Assembly: GCA_021831785.1 (NCBI GenBank)
Contig: JAKBMB010000011.1
Coordinates: 1 to 64,000 of the forward strand
Origin: Deltaproteobacteria bacterium
GTDB taxonomy: Bacteria; Desulfobacterota; Binatia; Binatales; Binataceae
Length of the DNA: 64,000 nt
Direction: 5' to 3'
Part shown: positions 19,445 to 27,982 of the stretch, piece by piece
How the letters are laid out: every line of letters starts with the position of its first letter
Position numbering within the stretch: the stretch's first letter is position 1
The notes under the pieces: model-generated
What the model saw: the letters and a program-made list of their open reading frames with translations, nothing else
Told to the model about the DNA's origin: nothing
Database searches by the model: none
Position numbers and translations under genes: made by a program

Positions 19445-21037
19445 ATGCCCAAGCTTACAATCAACGGGCGAGAGCTCGACGCTCCGCAAGGGGTTAATCT
19501 CATCCAGGCGGCGGAAATGCTGGGGATCGAGATTCCCCACTACTGCTACCATCCCGGCCTCAGCGTGGTGGGCAATTGCCGCATGTGCCTGGTCGAAGTC
19601 GAACGAGCGCCGAAGCTGCAAATCGCCTGCAACACCAAGGTTGCCGAGGGGATGGTGGTTCGCACCGAAAGCCCGCGCGTGAAGACCGCGCAAGCCGCGG
19701 TGCTGGAGTTCCTCCTAATCAATCATCCGATCGATTGTCCCGTCTGCGACCAAGCCGGCGAGTGCAAGCTCCAAGACTACTACATGGATTATGACCGCAA
19801 GCCCTCGCGCTTCCCGCTCGGCAAAAAGAACAAGAAGGGCAAGGCGCTCGACATCGGCTCGGACATCATGTTGGACCAGGAGCGGTGTATCCTGTGCGCC
19901 CGCTGCACGCGTTTCTTCGACGAGGTCACCCATACCAGCGAGCTGGCCATCTTCGAGCGCGGGGACCATTGCGTGGTGGACACGTACCCGGGCCGCAGAG
20001 TGGACAACCGCTATGCGTGCAACGTGGTGGATATTTGCCCGGTCGGCGCGCTCACCGAGAAGGATTTTCGCTTCCGCATGAGGGTCTGGTACCTGCATCG
20101 CGCGCCGTCGGTTTGCAGCGCTTGCGCGCGCGGCTGCGCGATTGACATCGACCATCATCGCGGGCGCATCTATCGCTACAAGCCGCGCTACAATCCCAAC
20201 GTGAATCGGTGGTGGATTTGCGATGAAGGCCGCCATTCGTTTACCGCCGTGCAGCGCGAGCATCGGCTGACACAGCCGCTGGTCCAGGCCGCGGACCGGT
20301 TCGCGGCCGAGAGCTGGGAGGCGGCGCTTGCGCGCGCGGCGGAGAAAATTCGCCGATGCTCCCAAGACTACGGCCCTAATGCCGTGGGCGCGCTGGTCGG
20401 TGCCCAGGCGACCAACGAAGAAATCTTTGCGCTCAAGCGTTTTTTGAGCCGCACGATAGGCTCAACGAGCGTCGGCGGAGTCAGCTTTTCGTCCGCTGAC
20501 GCCAGACCCGGGGACACCTTCTTAATTCGCGCCGACAAAAATCCGAACACCCGCGGGCTCAGCGCGCTCGGCCTTGCGCTTGACGGACTTGCGAGCCTGG
20601 CTTTTGCGGCCGGCCAGGGCGAGCTCAAGGTGCTCATTGTTCTGCGCGCCGACCCGGCGCGCGCTCTCGGGCGGGCGGGGTTCATGCGCGCGCTGGGTGC
20701 TTTGGAACATCTGATTTTGCTCGACGTCAGCGCCAGCCAGACGGCCTCCTTTGCCGGCCAGGTGTTGCCCATCGCGGCGCATCCGGAGCTGGACGGCAGC
20801 TTTACCAATTTCGAGGGTTGGGTCCAGCGGCTGCATCGGGCGTTTGACCCGCCGAAACAGGCGCGCGGAGCGCTTGAGCTGATCGGCGCTCTGGAAAAAA
20901 CGCTAGACGGGATCGAAAGCGACTATTCGGCGCCGGCGGTTTTCGCGGACATGGCACGGGCCGAGGCTGCTTTTCACGGCCTGTCGCTGGAGGGACTGGC
21001 GCACCATGGCGCGCGGCTTAACGGAGTGGCGGTCTGA
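19445..21037 (+). CDS. nuoG: NADH-quinone oxidoreductase subunit G, short form
   Basis: NuoG is the largest peripheral subunit of complex I and relays electrons from NuoF toward the quinone site. The N-terminal 2Fe-2S ligands are C34, C45, C48 and C62. The His/Cys cluster is H94, C98, C101, C107, and the two-cluster domain (RCILCARC and ICPVGAL) follows near 152-205. A further VCSACARGC motif opens the molybdopterin-like domain. At 530 residues it is shorter than typical NuoG (about 690-900), and the missing part is in the C-terminal molybdopterin-like region. This domain is catalytically inactive in complex I, so a trimmed version could function. Confidence 0.92.
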   Translation: MPKLTINGRELDAPQGVNLIQAAEMLGIEIPHYCYHPGLSVVGNCRMCLVEVERAPKLQIACNTKVAEGMVVRTESPRVKTAQAAVLEFLLINHPIDCPVCDQAGECKLQDYYMDYDRKPSRFPLGKKNKKGKALDIGSDIMLDQERCILCARCTRFFDEVTHTSELAIFERGDHCVVDTYPGRRVDNRYACNVVDICPVGALTEKDFRFRMRVWYLHRAPSVCSACARGCAIDIDHHRGRIYRYKPRYNPNVNRWWICDEGRHSFTAVQREHRLTQPLVQAADRFAAESWEAALARAAEKIRRCSQDYGPNAVGALVGAQATNEEIFALKRFLSRTIGSTSVGGVSFSSADARPGDTFLIRADKNPNTRGLSALGLALDGLASLAFAAGQGELKVLIVLRADPARALGRAGFMRALGALEHLILLDVSASQTASFAGQVLPIAAHPELDGSFTNFEGWVQRLHRAFDPPKQARGALELIGALEKTLDGIESDYSAPAVFADMARAEAAFHGLSLEGLAHHGARLNGVAV

Positions 21038-21165
21038 GCGCAAGCAAATCCCTTGGGTTTCGGGCAACTCCTTCAAGCGTGATCCGCTTTTGACTCTGAT
21101 GGGCTGCGTGGGCGGCCGAGGCCGCGGACCGTCGAGCAGGCAGTCTCAAGGTTTCCGGCAGATTT

Positions 21166-21195
21166 TCGACAGCCGGTCGTCCTGAGGGGTATAAT
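21166..21195 (+). promoter_or_regulatory. Candidate sigma-70-type promoter for the glycine oxidase gene
   Basis: TCGACA (21166-21171), an 18-base spacer, then a consensus TATAAT (21190-21195). The spacing is acceptable, and a perfect -10 stands out in GC-rich DNA. The start codon at 21306 is about 110 bases downstream. No TPP riboswitch motif was seen in that leader. Confidence 0.5.
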
Positions 21196-21305
21196 TCCGG
21201 GCAACGCCGGCGGCGTGGTGGCCGGGTGCGGCAAGCAGCGGTCCAGACGCCAGGTCAGTTGGGAATTGAGCTTAAGGCGAGTAACTGCAAAAGGGCGGAG
21301 GTAAA

Positions 21306-22427
21306 ATGCGCGCTCTGGTGATTGGCGGCGGCGTAATCGGCAGCGCGATCGCGTGGCGGCTGGCCGGGGCGGGCGTCAAGACGCGCGTTTACGACCGCGG
21401 CCAACTAGGCGAGGAGTCCTCCTGGGCGGCCGCCGGGATGCTCGGCCCGCAGGCAGAGGCTGAGGGCCCAGGCGCGTTGGTGAATTTGTGCCTTGCAGGG
21501 CTCGATGCCTTGAACGGGGTTTACCGCCGGCTGCTTGACGAAAGCGGAGTCAATCCCGAATACGACCGTGCCGGTCTTCTGTGGGTTGCTCTGGACAACG
21601 CGGAACGCGCGGAGTTGGAAGCGCGGCTAAGATGGCAGCGCGACGCCGGATTCAAGCTTGAGGAACTGACTGGAGCGCAAGCTAGAGAGCTGGTGCCGGC
21701 GCTCTCGGCCGAGGTCACCTACGCGCTGCGCTTCGCCGGCGAAGGCGTGGTCGATAACCGCAAGCTCACCGAGGCCTATATTCAGGCGGCCATCAGGGCC
21801 GGGGCCGAGTTTTGCGCCTGCTCGGCGGTCGAGGGGATCGTCGCGCGCGCCGGCCGGGTTGCGGGCGTGCGTCTGAGCGACGGCACGCTCCAAGAGGCGG
21901 ACGTCGTGGTGAATAGTGCCGGATGCTGGGCGAGCGGGATCAAGGGATGCGCCGCCGACGGAGTTTCGATTCGCCCGGTGCGCGGACAGATATTGTGCTT
22001 CGATGCTCCGGCGGACGCGCTCAAACATGCGATCCTGTCCCCGCGCGGCTATATCGTGCCGCGCCGCAGCGGACGTCTGCTCGCCGGCACTACCAGCGAG
22101 GAAGCCGGCTACGACAAGAGCGTCACGCTTGACGGCGTCGCGCGTATTGCGTCCGGCGCGCGCTCGCTGGTGCCGGCGCTAGGTGCGCTCCCCCTGCGCC
22201 AGGCGTGGGCGGGTCTGCGGCCTGCGGCGCCGGACTACATGCCGGTTATCGGCCCGTCGCCGACGCTGGCGGGACTGTACTATGCGACCGGGCACTACCG
22301 TAACGGTATTCTGCTCTCGGCGCTTACCGCCGAGGTGATCGCCGGCCTTATTGCCGGCAGGACACCGTCGCTCGACTTGTCCTCGGTCTCGCCGGCCAGG
22401 TTTAGCGCCGACGGCGCGAAGCGGTGA
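21306..22427 (+). CDS. thiO: Glycine oxidase ThiO-like FAD-dependent oxidoreductase
   Basis: The enzyme oxidises glycine to dehydroglycine with FAD, feeding the thiazole half of thiamine, or more generally oxidises small amino acids. The 373-residue protein begins with the dinucleotide-binding motif VIGGGVIGSAIAWRLAG (residues 4-20). It has the ThiO-like SSWAAAGMLGPQAE segment (about 38-51) and ends with a second FAD contact, GLYYATGHYRNGILL. Length is normal for ThiO. A strong ribosome site (GGAGGT) lies 5 bases before the ATG. No other thiamine genes are beside it, so the physiological role is likely but not proven. Confidence 0.88.
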   Translation: MRALVIGGGVIGSAIAWRLAGAGVKTRVYDRGQLGEESSWAAAGMLGPQAEAEGPGALVNLCLAGLDALNGVYRRLLDESGVNPEYDRAGLLWVALDNAERAELEARLRWQRDAGFKLEELTGAQARELVPALSAEVTYALRFAGEGVVDNRKLTEAYIQAAIRAGAEFCACSAVEGIVARAGRVAGVRLSDGTLQEADVVVNSAGCWASGIKGCAADGVSIRPVRGQILCFDAPADALKHAILSPRGYIVPRRSGRLLAGTTSEEAGYDKSVTLDGVARIASGARSLVPALGALPLRQAWAGLRPAAPDYMPVIGPSPTLAGLYYATGHYRNGILLSALTAEVIAGLIAGRTPSLDLSSVSPARFSADGAKR

Positions 22428-22612
22428 GTCGCCGCCGGCGTGCACAGGTTTGGTGCGCGCCGGCTCAAATTTGCGCGCGTATGCCGTTGGGCGGAATGCC
22501 TGGCGATGGTTCGCTCGGCCGCGGCATTCCTCCACGCGGGCGATTAAGCCGGCGAATATCGGATGCGTAGCCCCAACGAGGGGTCTTGCGTGAAAAAAGG
22601 CGGTGCGGGGCG

Positions 22613-22975
22613 ATGAACCGGCAAAATGTGCTGATACTGGTTCGCGACCTGATGTTCAGGTCCAAGATTGACGCCGCTGCCGAAAATATCGGCGTCGATG
22701 CTTTCTACGGCTCGGACCTCGGGAAGGCGCGCGAGCTTTGCGAAACGCTCAAGCCCGGGGTGATCATCGTCGATTTATCGGACGCTAACTTTCCCTCGCT
22801 CGAAGTGGCGCAAACCGCACGCGAGGCGGCGCCTGCAGCGATCCTGACCGGATTCGCCTCCCACGTCGAGCTAAAAATGCTCGCCGCGGCGCGCGACGCG
22901 GGTTTTAGCAAGGTGCTTTCGCGAAGCGAATTCACCGCGCAACTGCCTGCGCTGCTCGCCGCCGCTCGCCGCTGA
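22613..22975 (+). CDS. Receiver-like single-domain protein
   Basis: A 120-residue protein, ATG 22613, with the alternating strand-helix pattern of response-regulator receivers. VLILVRDLMFRSKI forms strand 1 and helix 1, VIIVDL near residues 49-54 places an aspartate where the phospho-acceptor sits, and GFSKVLSR near the end is close to the conserved lysine position. The acidic pair normally after strand 1 is reduced to one Asp (VRDLM). It could therefore be a degenerate, possibly unphosphorylated receiver. No output domain and no adjacent histidine kinase. Confidence 0.7.
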   Translation: MNRQNVLILVRDLMFRSKIDAAAENIGVDAFYGSDLGKARELCETLKPGVIIVDLSDANFPSLEVAQTAREAAPAAILTGFASHVELKMLAAARDAGFSKVLSRSEFTAQLPALLAAARR

Positions 22976-23102
22976 GCCGGCTTTTGTCCTCACACCTGGG
23001 TTAAGCTGGTAACGGCGGGTCTGCGCCGCGCCTCGGGACAGGATTGGCTCTCGGCGCCGCGTGCGCCGGCCGGCGCGCGATGATATAAGCTTCAAAGGTA
23101 AA

Positions 23103-26100
23103 GTGAACGGAGCACTCAAGGGTTTTCATTATGCGGTGCGCGAATGGTTCGAGCATCGCTTCGGCGCTCCGTCGCCGATCCAAACCTTAGGGTGGCCTGC
23201 GATCGAGGCCGGCCACGACGTGCTGTTGTGCGCCGCCACCGGCAGCGGCAAGACGCTGGCCGCGTTTTTGTGGGCGCTTGACCACCTGGTGCGGGAGGCC
23301 GAGCGCGGGGCGCTGCGCGACGAGGTGGCGGTCGTCTACGTTTCACCCTTAAAGGCGCTGGCCAATGACATCCGCGCCAATCTTGAGGAACCCCTCGCCG
23401 GTATCAGCCGGACCGCGGCGCAGCGCGGCATCAAGCTGCCCGAGGTGCGCGCCGCGGTGCGCACGGGCGACACGCTGGCGGCCGAGCGCGGCGCGATGCT
23501 GCGCCGTCCACCCCATATTCTGGTCACGACGCCCGAGTCCCTGTTCATTTTGCTCACCTCGCGGCGCTTTCGCGCAAAGCTCTCGCGCGTGCGCTTCGTG
23601 ATCGTTGACGAGCTGCACGCGCTGGCCGGCAATAAGCGCGGCGCTCATCTGGCGATCACCCTGGAGCGCTTGGAGAAGCTCGTGTGCGACACGGCCGGAG
23701 CGCGTCCGACAAGAATCGGGCTATCGGCGACGCTCAATCCGATCGAGCGTCTGGGCGAGTTCTTGTGCGGCGCGCAAGCCGACGAGGACGGACCGCCGCC
23801 GCGCCGACGGCCTTTTCGCTGCGTGCGCGCCGACGCGGGTCCTCGCGCCGCGGATCTCAAGGTGATCGCGCCGGGGCCCGAGCTGGGACCGCTTGCCACC
23901 CATCAGCATTGGGAGGCGATGTACGATGAGGTCGCCAAGCTCGTGCGCGCCCATCGCACCACCCTGGTCTTTACCCTGAGCCGGCGCTGGGCCGAGCGGA
24001 TCGCGCTCAACCTGCAGAAGCGGCTGGGCGCGGATGCCGTAAGGGCGCATCACGGCAGTCTCGCGCGCGCCGAGCGGCTTCAGGCGGAACAGCGGCTCAA
24101 GCGCGGCGAGCTCAAGGCGATCGTTGCCACCTCGTCGCTGGAGTTGGGGATCGACGTCGGCGCGGTCGAGCTGGTCTGTCAGGTGGATTCGCCCAAGTCG
24201 GTCTCCGCGGCCGTGCAGCGCATCGGCCGCTCGGGCCATATGCTGGGCGCGAAGGCCAAGGCGCGGTTTTTCGCGCTCACGATCGACGACCTGCTGGAAT
24301 GCGCCGCCGCGGTCCGCGCGATGGAGCGCGGGCGGTTGGACGAAGTCGAGATTCCGCGCGGATGCTTGGATGTCGCGGCGCAGCAAGTCGTCGCTATCGC
24401 GGCCGAGCAGGGTGAAGTCACGGAGACGGAGCTGCTGCGGCTCTTGCGCGGGGCGTATAACTTCACCGGGCTCGGCCGCGCCGCGCTCCGGTGCTTGCTC
24501 GAAGGGATGGCGCGGGAGCTGCCGGAGCGAATCCGCGGCGCCCAGCCGAAAATCTTCTATGACCCCGATGCCGGCGCCGTAAGGCCGCGGCGCGGCGCGC
24601 GCCTGACCGCGCTCACCTGCGCCGGTACGATCCCGGACAGCGGCAACTACGACGTCGTGATTGAGTCCGAAGGGCGCAAGATCGGCGAGGTCGAGGAAGA
24701 TTTCGCCCAGGAATCGTCGCGTGGCGACGTGTTCGCGTTGGGTTCGATGCCGTGGCGGATACGGCGTCTTTCCCGCGGTCGCCTGATGGTCGAGCCGGCT
24801 GTGGGGATGGCGCCGACGCTTCCGTTCTGGGAGGCCGAGGCCGGCGGGCGAAGCCCGGCGTTGTCGGCCGAGCTCTGCGAGCTGCGCGCCGAGCTGGTGG
24901 CGCGGCTGGCCGACGGCGGCGAGGACGCGGCCGCGCAGTGGTTGTGCCGCGAGTGCGCGCTCGAGCACGGCGCCGCAGCGCAGGCGGTGCGGCACGTGCG
25001 CGCCGGCCTTGTCGCGCTCGGCGCGCTGCCCGATTTTCGCACGCTCGTCGTCGAGCGCTTCTTCGACGGCCTCGGCTCGACCCAGGTCGTGGCGCACTCG
25101 CCGTTCGGAATGCGCTTTAATCGCGGACTTGGGCTCGCGGTGCGAAAGCGCCTGTGCCGCAGCTTCAACTTCGAGATTCAAGCCTCGGCCACCGATGACG
25201 GCGTGCTCTTCTCGCTCAATTCGCGCCACAGCTTTGCGCCCGAGGAGCTGCTCGCGATGGTAAGCTCGCGCGACGTGCGCGAAGCGCTGTCGCAGGCGGT
25301 GCTCGACGCGCCGATGTTCGAGACGCGGTTCCGCCATGTCGGCGGGCGCGCGCTGAGCTTGACGCGGCGCATGGGCGGGCGCGCCACGCCGGCCTGGATT
25401 CAGCGGCTGCGCGCGCAGGATTTGCTCGTGGCGTTGTTTCCTACCCAGCAGGCCTGCTTCGAGAACCGGCCTCGCGAGGTCGAGATACCTGAGCACTTCG
25501 TGGTCGCCGAGACGATGCGCGAGTGCCTGGAAGAAAGCGCCGACCTGCCGCGCCTGGAAGCCTTTCTCGCAGCGCTCGAAGCGGGCGAGGCGCGGGTTCA
25601 CGTGGTCGATTCGGTTTCTCCGTCGGTGATGGCGCAGCGCCTGCTGCTGGCCTGGGACTATGCGTTTCTCGACGGCGGGGAGCGGGCCAACCGCCGCTCG
25701 CGCAGCGTCTCGATGGGTCGCGGGCTGATCGAGCAAGTGCTCGATCAGGGCAAGCTTGCTCATTTGCTGGACCGCGCGGCCGCGCAGCGCGTGGCCGCCG
25801 AAGCGGACGCAGTCGATCCGCGCCGGCAGGCACGCGACGGGGATGAGCTTTACGAGATGCTGCGCGCCCATGGGGCGCTGACACCGGCGGCGCTGGCGCA
25901 GCGCGCCGTACCGGCGGCGCTGGCGGCGCTTGAGCAACTGGAGCGGCGCGGCCGGCTGGCGCGGATTGAAGGCGGCCTCCCGTGCGGGGAATTGATCGTG
26001 GCACGCGCCGACCTACCGCTGTTTCGCGCGGTATATCCGGAGGTCCGAATCGTGAGCGCTGGCGAATGCGAGAGCCTTGATGAACCTCTCGCCGGCGAAG

Positions 26101-27812
26101 CGGCGCTGATGCTCGACGGATGCCCAACGCCCACTGAAAACGGAAGCTCGGCTGAAAACGGAAGGCCGGCCGCCGAGGCGGGGCCGGCGCAAAGCGTGCT
26201 CGCGGCCGCCGAAGCGGCGGTCAACGGAACTGTGGCGCGACCGGCGGCGGCGCAAGAGGTGCCGGACGGATCCGCGGGCGAGGGCCAGGTCGCAGCGGCA
26301 CGCGCGGCTCGACCGGAAAGCGTGGCGCCGACGCGCGAGGAGGCGGTAGAAGAGTTGGCGCGACGCGCGCTTAGAACCTCGGGACCGGTGAGCGTAGACG
26401 AACTGGTGCTGCGCCTGGGTTCGAGCTTGCCGGAGGTGACTCGGGCGCTGGTATCGCTGGAAGCCCGGGGCGTTGTCTTTCGCGGCCATTACACCGACTC
26501 GAGCGCCGAGCAATGGTGCGAGCGCTACAACCTCGAGCGGATTCATCGCCTGACCCTCGAACGGCTGCGCGGCGCGGTCGAACCCTGCGAAGAGGCCGAA
26601 TTTGTCGATTTTCTCTTACGATGGCATCGTATCGGCGGGCGCAATCTTGAGCCAGGGCTGGAGGGCGTGGCGTTCCTGCTCGAACGGCTGCAAGGGCTGG
26701 CGTACGCGCCGGAATTCTGGGAGGAAACGATTCTGCGCGCGCGCGCGCCCGACTACCGCGCGGAATATCTGGACCTCTTGTGCGCGAGCGGACGTTTCAC
26801 CTGGATTGGCGTTCCCGGCGACGGCGCGGCGGGCGAGCGTCCGGCGCGGGTGGCGCTGCTTGCGCGCGCGGGCAAAGTCGCCTGGCTGCCCGCGGCCCAG
26901 CCCAGCGGGCAGCTCGATGACACGCCGGTCTATCGGGCGCTGAGCGCCGGCGGGGCGCAGTTTCTCGACCAGCTATGCGCCCGCACGGGCCTTGCCGAGC
27001 TTGAGGTGTTGAGTTCGCTTTGGCGCCTAGCGTACGCCGGGCTGGTTACCAACGATAGCTTCGCGCCGCTGCGCGCGCCGGCGATGTCGAAAAGCCACGG
27101 GCGGCGGGCCGCGCGGCGCCGGCGCTGGTCCGCGATGCAGGTCCGGCTGCGCTCCGGCATGGCGGGACGCTGGAGCGTGGTCAGCAGGCCCGCCGCGAGC
27201 CCGGAATCGGTCGCGGAAAACGACCGCGAACTGGCGTTCAAGCTGCTCGAGCGCCATGGCGTGCTGGCGCGCGAAAGCCTGGAGGTCGAAAGCTCGGGCC
27301 CTAAATGGCCGCGCCTGCTTTTTGCCCTGCGCCGGTTGGAGTACGCGGGGCTGATTCGGCGCGGCTACTTCGTGCGCGCTCTTTCCGGCGAACAGTACGC
27401 GCTGCCCGAGGCGCTCGAGCTCCTGCGCCTGGGGCGCCGGATGCGCGAGCCGCGGCCCTTGGCGCTCAGTGCCGCCGACCCGGCTAATCCCTACGGAGCG
27501 ATGCTGGCGGGAATGGGCGTGACGCGAGAGCCGGCCAACATTATCGTGTTCGATCGCGGCCGGCCGATCCTGGCGTTCGCCGGCGGCGAGCTGAAGACGA
27601 TCGCGGCGTTGGAGGACAGCGAGCTGGTCGGCGCGGTCGGCGCTTTGTTGGCCTTTCGGCGCAAGGTCAGGGTTAGTACCATAGACGGCGAGCCGGCGCT
27701 CGGCTCGGCGCGCGCCGCGGCTCTGGCCTCGATGAAGTTCCATTCCGATGGCGCGATGTTGGCCTACGACGGGTTGCCGGGGCCGCCGCCGCGCCGACTG
27801 CCGGCGGGCTAA
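23103..27812 (+). CDS. lhr: Large ATP-dependent helicase Lhr
   Basis: Lhr is a superfamily 2 3'-5' DNA helicase linked to repair. The product is about 1,569 residues, the long bacterial form. It has helicase motif I ATGSGKTLAAF, motif II VDELHAL (a DEVH/DELH type), motif III LSATLNP, and in RecA domain 2 LELGIDVGAVELV and QRIGRSGH. The winged-helix and Lhr-core domains follow. Residues about 1,000-1,080 form a low-complexity Ala/Glu/Pro linker before the C-terminal helix-rich domains, which are characteristic of long Lhr. The GTG at 23103 is preferred since AAAGG lies 5 bases before it; a GTG at 23061 in frame is possible. No partner gene is evident. Confidence 0.93.
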   Translation: MNGALKGFHYAVREWFEHRFGAPSPIQTLGWPAIEAGHDVLLCAATGSGKTLAAFLWALDHLVREAERGALRDEVAVVYVSPLKALANDIRANLEEPLAGISRTAAQRGIKLPEVRAAVRTGDTLAAERGAMLRRPPHILVTTPESLFILLTSRRFRAKLSRVRFVIVDELHALAGNKRGAHLAITLERLEKLVCDTAGARPTRIGLSATLNPIERLGEFLCGAQADEDGPPPRRRPFRCVRADAGPRAADLKVIAPGPELGPLATHQHWEAMYDEVAKLVRAHRTTLVFTLSRRWAERIALNLQKRLGADAVRAHHGSLARAERLQAEQRLKRGELKAIVATSSLELGIDVGAVELVCQVDSPKSVSAAVQRIGRSGHMLGAKAKARFFALTIDDLLECAAAVRAMERGRLDEVEIPRGCLDVAAQQVVAIAAEQGEVTETELLRLLRGAYNFTGLGRAALRCLLEGMARELPERIRGAQPKIFYDPDAGAVRPRRGARLTALTCAGTIPDSGNYDVVIESEGRKIGEVEEDFAQESSRGDVFALGSMPWRIRRLSRGRLMVEPAVGMAPTLPFWEAEAGGRSPALSAELCELRAELVARLADGGEDAAAQWLCRECALEHGAAAQAVRHVRAGLVALGALPDFRTLVVERFFDGLGSTQVVAHSPFGMRFNRGLGLAVRKRLCRSFNFEIQASATDDGVLFSLNSRHSFAPEELLAMVSSRDVREALSQAVLDAPMFETRFRHVGGRALSLTRRMGGRATPAWIQRLRAQDLLVALFPTQQACFENRPREVEIPEHFVVAETMRECLEESADLPRLEAFLAALEAGEARVHVVDSVSPSVMAQRLLLAWDYAFLDGGERANRRSRSVSMGRGLIEQVLDQGKLAHLLDRAAAQRVAAEADAVDPRRQARDGDELYEMLRAHGALTPAALAQRAVPAALAALEQLERRGRLARIEGGLPCGELIVARADLPLFRAVYPEVRIVSAGECESLDEPLAGEAALMLDGCPTPTENGSSAENGRPAAEAGPAQSVLAAAEAAVNGTVARPAAAQEVPDGSAGEGQVAAARAARPESVAPTREEAVEELARRALRTSGPVSVDELVLRLGSSLPEVTRALVSLEARGVVFRGHYTDSSAEQWCERYNLERIHRLTLERLRGAVEPCEEAEFVDFLLRWHRIGGRNLEPGLEGVAFLLERLQGLAYAPEFWEETILRARAPDYRAEYLDLLCASGRFTWIGVPGDGAAGERPARVALLARAGKVAWLPAAQPSGQLDDTPVYRALSAGGAQFLDQLCARTGLAELEVLSSLWRLAYAGLVTNDSFAPLRAPAMSKSHGRRAARRRRWSAMQVRLRSGMAGRWSVVSRPAASPESVAENDRELAFKLLERHGVLARESLEVESSGPKWPRLLFALRRLEYAGLIRRGYFVRALSGEQYALPEALELLRLGRRMREPRPLALSAADPANPYGAMLAGMGVTREPANIIVFDRGRPILAFAGGELKTIAALEDSELVGAVGALLAFRRKVRVSTIDGEPALGSARAAALASMKFHSDGAMLAYDGLPGPPPRRLPAG

Positions 27813-27871
27813 GCGCCGCGGGCCGCGCGATTGCAGCAGCGAAGGGCGCCGCTGATGCGCATGGCCGCCCG

Positions 27872-27906
27872 CATCCGCTCCGCCCGTGGCGGCGGTTCAG
27901 CGGATG
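27872..27906. promoter_or_regulatory. Two-tier hairpin between lhr and acnA
   Basis: Outer arms CATCCGCT (27872-27879) and AGCGGATG (27899-27906) enclose an inner stem CCGCC-CGT-GGCGG (27880-27892). It lies 60 bases after the lhr stop and 77 bases before the acnA start. With no T-run, it may be a weak terminator or part of the acnA leader. Confidence 0.35.
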
Positions 27907-27982
27907 GGGCCGGCGCGTAAGTTTTATCGCAAGGGCGAAATTCGCGCCGCCTCGGCGTAAAATTATTCAGAGAGAGAGACCT

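Noticed and set aside
21038-21305. TPP riboswitch before the glycine oxidase gene
   Set aside because: The THI-box core (CTGAGA and its partner) is not present; only a promoter-like pair was found.
23721-25937. Very long minus-strand frame opposite lhr
   Set aside because: Composition (Arg/Gln/His-rich) is that of an antisense frame in GC-rich DNA, and the plus-strand helicase motifs are complete.
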